DNA of 64,000 bases, taken from Ruminiclostridium papyrosolvens C7 (GTDB lineage: Bacteria > Bacillota > Clostridia > Acetivibrionales > DSM-1351). The stretch spans positions 124,001 to 188,000 of the forward strand of contig NZ_ATAY01000031.1 of the NCBI RefSeq assembly GCF_000421965.1, written 5' to 3'. Below the pieces are notes generated by a model. It worked only from the letters and a program-made list of their open reading frames with translations, had not been told where the DNA came from and did not search any database. A program made the translations under genes and the position numbers. Positions 42,041 through 50,453 of the stretch are shown here, piece after piece; positions within the stretch are counted from its first letter, which is position 1; each line of letters begins with the position of its first letter.

Positions 42041-43834
42041 TTATCCCTTTGAAATTGCCTTGAACGGACATTTTTCCATACAGACACCGCACTTAGCACA
42101 TTTTGAATTATCTATAACGTAAGGAACCTTCTTTTCACCCTTTATACAGCTCATAGGACAAACCTTTGCACAGATTCCACAGCTCTTACACTTAGTTTCA
42201 TCAACAGTATATTTCATCATTGATTTGCAAACACCTGCAGGACATTTTTTGTCAAATACGTGAGCCTCATACTCGTCTCTGAAATATCTCAAAGTGCTCA
42301 AAATCGGGTTCGGAGCAGTCTGTCCAAGTCCGCACAGAGCAGATGCCTTAATATTTTTAGCCAGCAATTCAAGCATTTCAATATCTCCGGCCGCGCCCTT
42401 ACCTTCAGTTATTCTTTCTAATATTTCAAGCATACGCTTTGTTCCGATTCGACATGGAGGACATTTACCGCAGGATTCATCAACTGTAAATTCAAGGAAG
42501 AACTTAGCGATATCAACCATACAGTTGTCTTCGTCCATTACTATAAGTCCGCCAGAGCCCATCATAGAACCAAGGGCAATAAGTGAATCATAGTCAATTG
42601 GTGTATCCAGATGAGATGCAGGAATACATCCTCCGGAAGGTCCACCGGTTTGTGCTGCTTTAAACTTCTTACCCTTAGGTATGCCTCCACCTATATCATA
42701 AACTACTTCTCTCAAAGTAGTACCCATAGGAACCTCAACCAATCCGGTATTGTTTATCTTTCCGCCAAGAGCGAATACTTTTGTTCCCTTACTCTTTTCA
42801 GTCCCTATTCCTGAGAACCATTCTGCACCCTTTAAAATAATTACAGGTACATTTGCATAAGTTTCTACATTGTTTAGAATTGTAGGTTTCCCCCACAGTC
42901 CTTTTACTGCCGGGAATGGAGGTCTTGGTCTTGGTTCGCCTCTGTGACCTTCTATTGAGGTCATAAGTGCAGTTTCTTCACCGCAAACAAACGCTCCCGC
43001 ACCAAGTCTTATTTCAAGATTAAATTTATGTCCTGTTCCCAGTACGTTGTCTCCCAAAATTCCATATTCTATAGCCTGATCAATTGCCAGCTGCAATCTC
43101 TTAACTGCTATAGGATACTCTGCTCTTACATATATGTAACCTTGTGTTGCTCCAATGGCAAAACCTGCTATAGACATAGCCTCTATTACAGAGTGAGGAT
43201 CACCTTCCAGAACACTTCTATCCATAAATGCTCCTGGGTCACCTTCGTCGGCATTACAGCATACATATTTCTGGTCAGCTGTCTGTTTTGCTGCAAAATC
43301 CCACTTCATACCTGTTGGGAAGCCTCCGCCCCCTCTTCCTCTGAGTCCTGACTTTTTCATTTCATCTATTACAGCTTCAGGAGTCATTTCAGTCAATACG
43401 TTTTCAAGTGCCTTATATCCGTCAAAAGCTATGTATTCGTTGATATCCTCAGGATTTATACGACCACAGTTTCTTAATGCAATACGCATTTGTCTATTAA
43501 AGAAATCCACACCTTCCAGTGATTTTGAAATATCCTCAGATTCCTTTTCACCAGCCAGAAGACGTTTTACTATACGTCCTTTCAGCAGATGCTCTTCAAC
43601 AATTTCTTTTACATCAGAAACCTCAACTCTTGTGTACATTGCTCCTTCAGGATATACAACCACTATCGGTCCTTCAGCACAAAGGCCGAAACAACCTGTT
43701 TTAACTATTTTAACTTCACTGTCCAGCCCGTTGCTTGCAAGTAATGCTTCCATTTCATCCATAATCTTTAAGGAATTTGATGATGTACAACCTGTACCTG
43801 CACAAACCAGAACATGTGCTCTATATAATTGCAT
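42041..43834 (-). CDS. hydB: Hydrogenase NuoF-like flavoprotein subunit
   Basis: 597 residues. N-terminal thioredoxin-like [2Fe-2S] domain (CAGTGCTSSNS, TGCFGLCAEGP), then the 51-kDa NADH/FMN module: SGLRGRGGGGFPTGMKW (NADH), NADEGDPGAFMDRSVLEGDPH and AGAYICGEETAL-like AGAFVCGEETALM (FMN), and the ESCGKCPPCRIG/C [4Fe-4S] site, ending with two ferredoxin clusters (CKSCGICAKVCPM, CAKCGVCMEKCPF). It oxidises or reduces NAD(H) and splits electrons between NADH and ferredoxin in the HydABC type. It follows the 2Fe-2S gene by 47 bases. Confidence 0.95.
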   Translation of the reverse strand: MQLYRAHVLVCAGTGCTSSNSLKIMDEMEALLASNGLDSEVKIVKTGCFGLCAEGPIVVVYPEGAMYTRVEVSDVKEIVEEHLLKGRIVKRLLAGEKESEDISKSLEGVDFFNRQMRIALRNCGRINPEDINEYIAFDGYKALENVLTEMTPEAVIDEMKKSGLRGRGGGGFPTGMKWDFAAKQTADQKYVCCNADEGDPGAFMDRSVLEGDPHSVIEAMSIAGFAIGATQGYIYVRAEYPIAVKRLQLAIDQAIEYGILGDNVLGTGHKFNLEIRLGAGAFVCGEETALMTSIEGHRGEPRPRPPFPAVKGLWGKPTILNNVETYANVPVIILKGAEWFSGIGTEKSKGTKVFALGGKINNTGLVEVPMGTTLREVVYDIGGGIPKGKKFKAAQTGGPSGGCIPASHLDTPIDYDSLIALGSMMGSGGLIVMDEDNCMVDIAKFFLEFTVDESCGKCPPCRIGTKRMLEILERITEGKGAAGDIEMLELLAKNIKASALCGLGQTAPNPILSTLRYFRDEYEAHVFDKKCPAGVCKSMMKYTVDETKCKSCGICAKVCPMSCIKGEKKVPYVIDNSKCAKCGVCMEKCPFKAISKG

Positions 43835-43881
43835 CTATAAAAACCTCCTTACAGTTATTTGAGTTATATACTAAGATTTAA

Positions 43882-44268
43882 TTACACACCCTCCTGAGCA
43901 CCTATGGTCAGGTCTGTACATACATTACCGTTTACAATATGCTCAAGCACTACTCTTTCAGCCTTCTCAGGAGTCATGTTTACGTAGGTTACCTTTTTTC
44001 CGTCTTTGTCAAGTATTTCCACAACAGGTTCCATTTTGCATACTCCGATACACCCTGTAATAGATACGGTAACATTATTCAAATTCCTTTTATTTATTTC
44101 TTCAATAAATGCCTTCATTACCGGTCTTGCTCCGGCTGCTATTCCGCAGGTTGCCATTGCAACAACCACTTTGATGCCTTTTTCATTGGATCTGATAGAT
44201 AACTGGTCTAAAGTTTTCTTTCTGATCTCATCCAATTCAGCTATCGACTTCATTAAGTACACCTCCAA
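43882..44268 (-). CDS. [2Fe-2S] ferredoxin-like subunit of hydrogenase operon
   Basis: 128 residues, thioredoxin-like ferredoxin fold: VVVAMATCGIAAGARPVM and VSITGCIGVCKMEPVVEI supply the four cysteines. It matches the N-terminal domain of HydB and the small extra protein (HydD-like) of other clostridial hydrogenase operons. It probably carries an additional [2Fe-2S] for the complex. It overlaps the HATPase gene upstream by 32 bases, so the two are translated together. Confidence 0.85.
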   Translation of the reverse strand: MEVYLMKSIAELDEIRKKTLDQLSIRSNEKGIKVVVAMATCGIAAGARPVMKAFIEEINKRNLNNVTVSITGCIGVCKMEPVVEILDKDGKKVTYVNMTPEKAERVVLEHIVNGNVCTDLTIGAQEGV

Positions 44269-44803
44269 AAATATTCTTTATACCTTCATCAATATACTCT
44301 TTCAACCATATAAGGATATCAAACTCCGTAATACTCACATCACCAAGGGTTTTGGCCACTTCATCCGTATCAAGTCTGAAAAAGCCTTTTTCGCTATTCA
44401 AATCCAAAATAAATGAAATTTGTGGGTTTGACGATATTGCTGCTATCAAGGTTTCACCTATTTCCCCTATGGGAAGCCTGTCAATGTTATTTATTGAAAA
44501 TGCAGCATATATTTTTGTTCCTCCATTTTTTTCAGAAATGATGTTGAAATTTCCATTGCATTTTCTTGCAGCTTCTTTTAATAATGGTATTCCAAGCCCT
44601 ACTTTTCTTGTCTTTCTTGACGTAAAAAAGGGATCCTGCGCCTTGATTAAAATATCAGAATCCATGCCTGCTCCGTTATCACTAATATTAAGTAATAGAT
44701 AATCTCTCTGGGAATCTATCGCAATATTTATTTTGATTTTTGTGGCCTGAGCAGTTATTGAATTTTGAACCATATCAAGAATATGTAGTGATAAATCCCT
44801 CAT
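44237..44803 (-). CDS. HATPase-domain protein in hydrogenase operon
   Basis: 188 residues. A GHKL ATPase domain with no histidine phosphorylation box: SLHILDMVQNSITAQATKI (N box), LNISDNGAGMD (G1), FFTSRKTRKVGLGIPLLKEAA (F/G2 box), then GNFNIISEKNGGTKI. A C-terminal ~50 residues (DVSITEFDILIWLKEYIDEGIKNIFGG) are of unknown role. Such proteins recur beside NuoE in clostridial hydrogenase operons; function is not established. It may be an anti-sigma-like or ATP-sensing regulator of the operon or a maturation factor (inference). Confidence 0.8.
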   Translation of the reverse strand: MRDLSLHILDMVQNSITAQATKIKINIAIDSQRDYLLLNISDNGAGMDSDILIKAQDPFFTSRKTRKVGLGIPLLKEAARKCNGNFNIISEKNGGTKIYAAFSINNIDRLPIGEIGETLIAAISSNPQISFILDLNSEKGFFRLDTDEVAKTLGDVSITEFDILIWLKEYIDEGIKNIFGGVLNEVDS

Positions 44804-44823
44804 GTAAACCTCGTACTGTAGAA

Positions 44824-45318
44824 TTATAAATCTTTGTATTTCTCCAGTATAGCATCGACATCATCAGGCACTAATCTGCCGTGAACATCATCGTTTACCA
44901 TAATTACAGGTGCAAGTCCGCAAGCGCCTATACATCTGCACGCATCAAGTGAAAACTTTCCGTCTTCCGTACACTGTCCTACATCAATTCCGAGTTTTTG
45001 CTTAAATTTGTCCAGAATATCTCCTGAACCCTTTACGTAGCAGGCTGTACCCATGCAGATATTAATTTTAAATCGACCTTTTGGATTTAATGAGAATTGA
45101 GTATAGAAAGTAACTACTCCATATATTTCAGCAAGTGAAACATTAAGCTTCTCGGAAATTTCCTTTAATATATCTTCGGGCAAATAACCGTATACTTCTT
45201 GAACTTCATGGAGTACGGGAATCAAAGCACCTCTTGTTCCTTTGTACTTATCGATAATTTTTCCGAGTTTTAAGCTATTTTCATCTGTGCAGCCACAGCA
45301 GCACCTGTTTTCACTCAT
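44824..45318 (-). CDS. hydC: Hydrogenase NuoE-like [2Fe-2S] subunit
   Basis: 164 residues, 24-kDa NuoE family: LIPVLHEVQEVYGYLPEDIL at the N-terminal helical part; the cluster cysteines are in CMGTACYVKG and CRCIGACGLAPVIMV. An unusual Cys-rich N-terminus (CCCGCTDEN, residues 5-13) may hold a metal or be a redox tail. It is the first gene of the five-gene operon; GGGAGG lies upstream. The promoter is overlaid by two Rex-like boxes. Confidence 0.93.
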   Translation of the reverse strand: MSENRCCCGCTDENSLKLGKIIDKYKGTRGALIPVLHEVQEVYGYLPEDILKEISEKLNVSLAEIYGVVTFYTQFSLNPKGRFKINICMGTACYVKGSGDILDKFKQKLGIDVGQCTEDGKFSLDACRCIGACGLAPVIMVNDDVHGRLVPDDVDAILEKYKDL

Positions 45319-45340
45319 TAACCAAACCTCCCTTTAGTAT

Positions 45341-45398
45341 GTGTTAATATATTCACAAAATATGTTAATATTATAACAAAACCAGACAATATATTCAA
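45341..45398 (-). promoter_or_regulatory. Hydrogenase operon promoter with two tandem Rex-like boxes
   Basis: On the minus strand -35 TTGAAT (45393-45398), 17-base spacer, -10 TATAAT (45370-45375). Box 1, TTGTTATAATATTAACAT (45362-45379), covers the -10; box 2, TTGTGAATATATTAACAC (45341-45358), follows three bases later. Both fit the clostridial Rex consensus TTGT(T/G)AAN4TTAACAA closely. Rex leaves DNA when NADH/NAD+ is high, which would switch on H2 production from NADH. Confidence 0.75.
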
Positions 45399-45459
45399 CA
45401 AGATTGTTAAAAATTTAATTAATTATGGATACGGTAAAATCTGCTGAATTTTTGGCCCA

Positions 45460-45497
45460 AAAAAGTACCCTGTGCATTTAACAACAGGGTACTTTTT
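45460..45497 (-). terminator. Terminator after chemoreceptor gene
   Basis: AAAAAGTACCCTGT / ACAGGGTACTTTTT with a ten-base loop, T-runs on both sides, 15 bases past the stop of the methyl-accepting protein gene. It also insulates the hydrogenase promoter. Confidence 0.9.
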
Positions 45498-45511
45498 AGT
45501 GGATTATTAAT

Positions 45512-47542
45512 TTATAATTTGAACTTTGATACAATATCATAAAGTTCTTTTGCACTATCTAAGTTTTCTACCGCTTTTTCATCAACCTCTTCTGTCTTTA
45601 CAACGATTGATGATGTCTTTATGGCGATATTCTCAATTCCTCTTGCACTTTCAACTACTGTCTGTGCAACTTCATTGATTGCGGTTGATACATTCGTTAT
45701 TGTAGAATTAAGTTCTTCAGAAGTATGAATAAAGTCTGACATTAATCCATTAACCAGATTGGAATCATTGTTGTATTGTTCACTGATATCTATTAATTTC
45801 TTATAGTCTGACAGTACATCCCGGTCCACAAAGGATAGTATCGAGGCTGAACTTTCATTCATATTCTTAACAGCCTGATTTACTTCCTCAATCATCCTCT
45901 GGATACCGCCTACGGTTTGTGATGATTGCTCGGCCAGTTTTCGGATTTCATCCGCAACCACTGCAAAACCTTTTCCGGATTCCCCTGCTCTTGCCGCCTC
46001 TATGGCAGCATTAAGTGCCAATAGGTTTGTCTGGTCGGTAATCTGAAGAATAGTATCTGCCAAAAGGTTTATTTGCTGCATACTCTTGGACTGTTCAATG
46101 GATTTTTCTATTTTTTGTTTTACGTCCTCATATATTGATTTTGCATTATCACTGGATATAAGAGCGTCTTCCTTGAGTTTTAGTGCTCTCTCCGTTATCT
46201 GTCTGCAAACATCAGCACCTTCTTTGGTTCTATAAGCAATTGTATTTACATTATTTTCAACTTCAATAATGGATGCTGAAATTTCTTCAGTAGATGCAGC
46301 GGACTCTTCTGCTCCTGCCGACAACTCCTGCGTGGTTGCTGAATTATCCTGTGAATTCATTTTTACGTCATTTGCCAGAGTACTTACATGCTGTGCATTA
46401 TCATTTATTTTCTCAGACACTTCAATCAGTTTACCTGCCATACCACGCAAAACCTGACGCATTTCTGCAACAGCCCTGGTGATAGTTCCTATTTCATCCT
46501 TACCCTTTAGATATATTTCAAATGAGTTATCATATTTTAAATCCAACTTGGACGTGTTTTGGATAAGATGTGTTACTCTTTCTATAGGCTTTGAAATTCG
46601 CCTTGTTATAAAATATCCCACTACTGAAGCAATTAATATCATTATCAGACCTAATGTCACAATAAAGCCCTCCATTGCAGCTACAGGTGCAGTAACCTCA
46701 TCTATTGTACCTGATAGCACAAGCAGCCAGCCTGTTTTAGTAATAAACTTATAGGCTGCTATTTTTTCTTTGCCATTGTATTTATAATTAATAACGTCTG
46801 ATATTTTGTCCCCCGGTTTACTAATAATATTTTTTATTTCAGTAGTCTCTACCGGTTTTCCGATTTTATTCTTTTCCGGATGATATAACATGTTTCCTGT
46901 TTTGTCTAATAGAAAGACATAACTTGATTTGGTACCGAGAATCTTCTTATTCTCAAGATAACCGTTAAAAGTGTCTGTATAAACCGCTGCAGCAACATAC
47001 CCTAGCAGTTTACCGGAATCATCTCTTACCGGATATGTAAATACAGAAATGTACCTATCGGTAGCCTTTGATTTAAGAACATCGCTTATTATAGGCTTTC
47101 CTTCTGATAGGGTCTGCAAAGAGTAAGCACGATCGGATATGTTTTGACCTAGTGTTTTTGAGTTCGAATCTGCAATTATCACATTTTCGGTATTAACAAT
47201 AAAAACATGTTCCAAATTCCATTCTTGTTTTTCAGTATTTTTTATAAGCTTAGCACATTCCTTTTCTAACTGTTTACTTTGGTCCGTTTGTTTATCTGAC
47301 TTGGATTGCTCAAGTAATTCAATAATGCTCCTCTGAGATGCCAGAGCACTTACGACTGATTTTTCCTTATCAATCAAACTAGAAATATTATCTGCAAACG
47401 CTGAACTTAAATCCTTTGCCATTGTATTTGTTTGAGTTACAATAATGTCATTGGATTTAATAAAAGAAAACAATTGTGTTACTGAAATGGAGAGAATTGC
47501 CAACCCTGCTACAAAAATAGTAAGCTTTTTCCTGATATTCAT
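45512..47542 (-). CDS. Methyl-accepting chemotaxis protein (dCache type)
   Basis: 676 residues. TM1 ~8-28, outer double-Cache sensor ~35-280 ([47 protein letters not shown]), TM2 ~290-312, HAMP ~313-365, and a signalling coiled coil ~400-676 with the conserved hairpin tip [22 protein letters not shown] and [16 protein letters not shown]. It controls the CheA kinase in response to an extracellular small molecule; dCache receptors often bind amino acids or organic acids, ligand here unknown. Monocistronic. Confidence 0.95.
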   Translation of the reverse strand: MNIRKKLTIFVAGLAILSISVTQLFSFIKSNDIIVTQTNTMAKDLSSAFADNISSLIDKEKSVVSALASQRSIIELLEQSKSDKQTDQSKQLEKECAKLIKNTEKQEWNLEHVFIVNTENVIIADSNSKTLGQNISDRAYSLQTLSEGKPIISDVLKSKATDRYISVFTYPVRDDSGKLLGYVAAAVYTDTFNGYLENKKILGTKSSYVFLLDKTGNMLYHPEKNKIGKPVETTEIKNIISKPGDKISDVINYKYNGKEKIAAYKFITKTGWLLVLSGTIDEVTAPVAAMEGFIVTLGLIMILIASVVGYFITRRISKPIERVTHLIQNTSKLDLKYDNSFEIYLKGKDEIGTITRAVAEMRQVLRGMAGKLIEVSEKINDNAQHVSTLANDVKMNSQDNSATTQELSAGAEESAASTEEISASIIEVENNVNTIAYRTKEGADVCRQITERALKLKEDALISSDNAKSIYEDVKQKIEKSIEQSKSMQQINLLADTILQITDQTNLLALNAAIEAARAGESGKGFAVVADEIRKLAEQSSQTVGGIQRMIEEVNQAVKNMNESSASILSFVDRDVLSDYKKLIDISEQYNNDSNLVNGLMSDFIHTSEELNSTITNVSTAINEVAQTVVESARGIENIAIKTSSIVVKTEEVDEKAVENLDSAKELYDIVSKFKL

Positions 47543-47710
47543 ATAATCTCCTTCAAATCATAGAGTATAGTTAGGTGAGTAAAATTAATAATGGTTAACA
47601 TAATTTATTACATTTTACAATACTTTTTACATTTAGGGAATATTAAAACCAAAAAAAATAGTACCACCATTGATTTAATACCCATATTGGTATAGGGTAA
47701 ACATAAAAAT

Positions 47711-47748
47711 AAAAAGGACCACAGCCTTAAAAAGCTGAAGTCCTATTT
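47711..47748 (-). terminator. Terminator after DUF1292 gene
   Basis: AGGAC-CA-CAGC / GCTG-AA-GTCCT interrupted stem (47715-47744), followed on the minus strand by T5 and further T-rich sequence. Confidence 0.8.
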
Positions 47749-47784
47749 TGTCAGGGCTATCTATTTGTTTAATCTGAGCATTGA

Positions 47785-48072
47785 CTACTCATCAAAATCG
47801 TATTCGTCTTCCATTCTGGTTTTGAATTCTTCAAATACTCTGTTAAGTTCTTCTTCGTCATCAACAGTAATAAACGAGTCTTCGCCGTCTTCGTTGTGTT
47901 CAATTTTCAGAATAACAACTTCATCTACTTCTTCGTTTTCCTGCTCTTCAAGGGGTAGCAAAATAACATACTCGTTACCGTCCATTTCTATGGTATCAAG
48001 ATGCTCGAATTCGACTTCCTCTCCGTCCTCTCCTAACAGTACAACAATATCATCTCTTTCTTCATCGTTCAT
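47785..48072 (-). CDS. DUF1292 family protein (YrzB-like)
   Basis: 95 residues, extremely acidic. DDIVVLLGEDGEEVEFEHLDTIEMDGNEYVILLPLEE is the DUF1292 core, followed by a long Glu/Asp tail. The function is unknown. It is the last gene of the conserved Firmicutes cluster ireB-ruvX-yrzB and follows ruvX by 100 bases. Confidence 0.88.
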   Translation of the reverse strand: MNDEERDDIVVLLGEDGEEVEFEHLDTIEMDGNEYVILLPLEEQENEEVDEVVILKIEHNEDGEDSFITVDDEEELNRVFEEFKTRMEDEYDFDE

Positions 48073-48172
48073 ATATACTTCCTCCTAGTATAAGTCTTTG
48101 AATGCTCAAAAATGCATCAGAAATCTGAATGCATCAATTTTATAATAACACACATGTAGATGATTTCCAATA

Positions 48173-48601
48173 TCAACTTTTTTTATTACCTGCTATTCTA
48201 TCAAGATAACCTTGAAGAATTAATACCGCTGACATTGTATCCACAATGTCCTTCTTCTTTGAAGCTTTTATCCCCAGTTCATTCATAGTTCTGTGTGCTG
48301 ATACGGTAGTAAGTCTCTCATCCCATTTTATTATATTAAACTGGCCTAAATCAGAAATCTTTTTAATAAATTCTTCCGTTCTTTCAGTTCTGGGCCCTTT
48401 AGTACCGTTCATATTGATAGGATACCCTATAACTATGTCTGTAACACCATATTCTTTTATTATTTCCGATAAACGTAAGATAGCTTTTTTTAAACTATCC
48501 TTGCTCTTAATCATTTCCAGCCCCTGTGCTGTCCAACCCATTGGGTCACTTATGGCTACACCTATTCTTGAATCTCCATAGTCAATTCCAAGTATTCTCA
48601 T
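48173..48601 (-). CDS. ruvX: RuvX/YqgF putative pre-16S rRNA nuclease
   Basis: 142 residues, RNase H-like fold. ILGIDYGDSRIGVAISDP carries the first catalytic Asp, VIGYPINMNGTKGPRTER the Glu/Arg region and WDERLTTVSAHRTM the late acidic site. Originally proposed as a Holliday-junction resolvase, now thought to trim the 5' end of 16S rRNA. It lies in the ireB-ruvX-DUF1292 cluster, but a hairpin with T-rich flank separates it from ireB, so its transcription may be partly independent. Confidence 0.93.
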   Translation of the reverse strand: MRILGIDYGDSRIGVAISDPMGWTAQGLEMIKSKDSLKKAILRLSEIIKEYGVTDIVIGYPINMNGTKGPRTERTEEFIKKISDLGQFNIIKWDERLTTVSAHRTMNELGIKASKKKDIVDTMSAVLILQGYLDRIAGNKKS

Positions 48602-48627
48602 TCTTACCTCCGTAAGCAGATAAAATT

Positions 48628-48657
48628 AACAGGCACTCTCATTTGAGAGTGCCTGTT
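48628..48657 (-). terminator. Terminator-like hairpin between ireB and ruvX
   Basis: Fourteen perfect pairs AACAGGCACTCTCA / TGAGAGTGCCTGTT with a two-base loop. The minus-strand tail is TTAATTTTA, a weak T-run, so read-through into ruvX is likely. Confidence 0.7.
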
Positions 48658-48665
48658 TTAATCAA

Positions 48666-48932
48666 TTATTCAGGTACGTTATTATGATTTTCCAGGTAAA
48701 ATTTAAGGACTTCTTCCAGTAACTCGTCTCTCTCAAGTCTTCGGACAATACTTCTGGCATTCTTATAATTTGTGATGTAAGTAGGATCTCCAGACAAAAT
48801 ATATCCAACCATCTGGTTTATAGGATTGTAGCCTTTCTCTTTTAGTGCCTGATATACAGAAACTAAGATTTCTTTTGCTTCATTCTCTTTTTCGTTATCC
48901 ACTTTAAACATCATAGTCTCGTTAATTCCCAT
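48666..48932 (-). CDS. ireB: IreB family regulatory phosphoprotein (DUF965)
   Basis: 88 residues. ETMMFKV at the start, then [49 protein letters not shown] is the full family signature. In Enterococcus IreB is phosphorylated on N-terminal threonines by the PASTA kinase IreK and limits cephalosporin resistance; here Thr6 is the candidate. Its place before ruvX is the usual one in Firmicutes. Confidence 0.93.
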   Translation of the reverse strand: MGINETMMFKVDNEKENEAKEILVSVYQALKEKGYNPINQMVGYILSGDPTYITNYKNARSIVRRLERDELLEEVLKFYLENHNNVPE

Positions 48933-49019
48933 TTATATCACCTTCCCAGTTACCTCTAGTCAATATCCAACTTTTCCTAAAATTGCATAAGGCTATATAC
49001 TATAATACTACCTCATTCA

Positions 49020-50330
49020 TCAGGCTTTTGCAACAATTTTTCCTTCAAATAACACTCCATTTACTTTTAACAATTTCGTTTCTACCAGTTTACCCTTGAG
49101 ACTAATATCACCTTTTGCCATTACCCTAATATAATTGTTTGTCAACCCTTCAATATAACCCTCTTCACCCTGCATCTCCTGCTCGTATAAAACTTCCATA
49201 TCCCTTCCCACGTATCTTTCCAGATATTTTTTTTCAAGCTCATCCGAGAGGGCCAGCATTATTTCGCTTCTTCTTTCCTTCTCTTCTGGGCTTATCTGGT
49301 TCTTCATTTCTGCCGCAGGGGTTCCCTTTCTTGGTGAATATTTGAATACATGGATTTTCGAAAAACCGATTTCTTCCGCAAAATCACGGGACTTTAAAAA
49401 GTCCTCTTCCGTTTCACCGGGAAAACCTACCATCAAATCGGTAGTGATTGCAACATCAGGAATGTTGTTTTTAAGCAGCTCTACGCTTTTCCTATATTCA
49501 TCAGTGTTATATTTTCTGTTCATTTCTGCAAGAGTTTTATCACAACCGCTTTGCAATGACAAATGGAAATGCGGACAAAGCTTGGGCAGTCTGCCTGCAG
49601 CTTCAACAAATTCCTTTGTAATTGTAGTAGGTTCTATAGAACCCAGCCGTATTCTTTTAATCCCGTCAATGCTGTGTATTTTCCGAATAATATCAAGCAG
49701 GTTGGTGTCTTGTAACTCTCTGCCATATGAAGCAAGATGGATACCTGTTAATACAACCTCTAAAAATCCACTGTCTGCAAGATGCCTTACCTCTTCTATT
49801 ATATCATCCGGCTTTCTGCTTCGTATAGGCCCCCTTGCATAAGGAATTATACAATAGGCGCAAAACTGGCTGCACCCTTCCTGTATTTTCAGATATGCCC
49901 TTGTCCGCTCTTTATATGTACTTAATTTAAGCTCCTCAAAAGACCTTGAAGCCATTATATTGTCCACAGCATTTATTCTGCATTCACCTGCTTCAATTCT
50001 TTCTACATACTCCATAATTCTGCCGCGGTCTTTGGTGCCTATAACCATATTAACACCGGGAATCTTTAAAACTTCTTCTGAGGATGTCTGTGCATAGCAA
50101 CCCATAACTACAACAATAGAATCGGGGTTTGTTTTCTTCGCCTTTCTAATAGCCTGTCTGGATTTTCTGTCACTTAGATTTGTAACCGTACATGTATTTA
50201 TTATATAAACATCTGAAGCCTGTTCAAAAGAAACTACTTCATATCCGTTTTGCTCAAATATTGAAGAAACTGCTTCTGATTCGTATTGATTTACTTTGCA
50301 ACCTAGTGTATAAAAAGCTACTTTTTTCAT
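49020..50330 (-). CDS. mtaB: tRNA N6-threonylcarbamoyladenosine-37 methylthiotransferase MtaB
   Basis: About 436 residues. Radical-SAM enzyme adding the 2-methylthio group to t6A37 of ANN-decoding tRNAs. UPF0004 domain cysteines in TLGCKVNQYES, INTCTVTNLSDRKSRQ and VVMGCYAQTS hold one [4Fe-4S]; QEGCSQFCAYCIIPYARG holds the SAM cluster; a TRAM domain ends the protein. The CTVTN form separates MtaB from MiaB and RimO. ATG at 50330 is chosen; a TTG at 50342 would abut the GAGG ribosome site, though the ATG spacing (about 13) is long, so the start is not certain. Confidence 0.93.
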   Translation of the reverse strand: MKKVAFYTLGCKVNQYESEAVSSIFEQNGYEVVSFEQASDVYIINTCTVTNLSDRKSRQAIRKAKKTNPDSIVVVMGCYAQTSSEEVLKIPGVNMVIGTKDRGRIMEYVERIEAGECRINAVDNIMASRSFEELKLSTYKERTRAYLKIQEGCSQFCAYCIIPYARGPIRSRKPDDIIEEVRHLADSGFLEVVLTGIHLASYGRELQDTNLLDIIRKIHSIDGIKRIRLGSIEPTTITKEFVEAAGRLPKLCPHFHLSLQSGCDKTLAEMNRKYNTDEYRKSVELLKNNIPDVAITTDLMVGFPGETEEDFLKSRDFAEEIGFSKIHVFKYSPRKGTPAAEMKNQISPEEKERRSEIMLALSDELEKKYLERYVGRDMEVLYEQEMQGEEGYIEGLTNNYIRVMAKGDISLKGKLVETKLLKVNGVLFEGKIVAKA

Positions 50331-50453
50331 TAATGCTTTCAATCCTCATTTTTTATTTTATTCACTTTATATGGTTTCATATATATTAAAAAAGTATAAC
50401 ATTAATATCGTATTTATTTCAACACTAAGCTACCAGGATATTTGTTCAAATAA

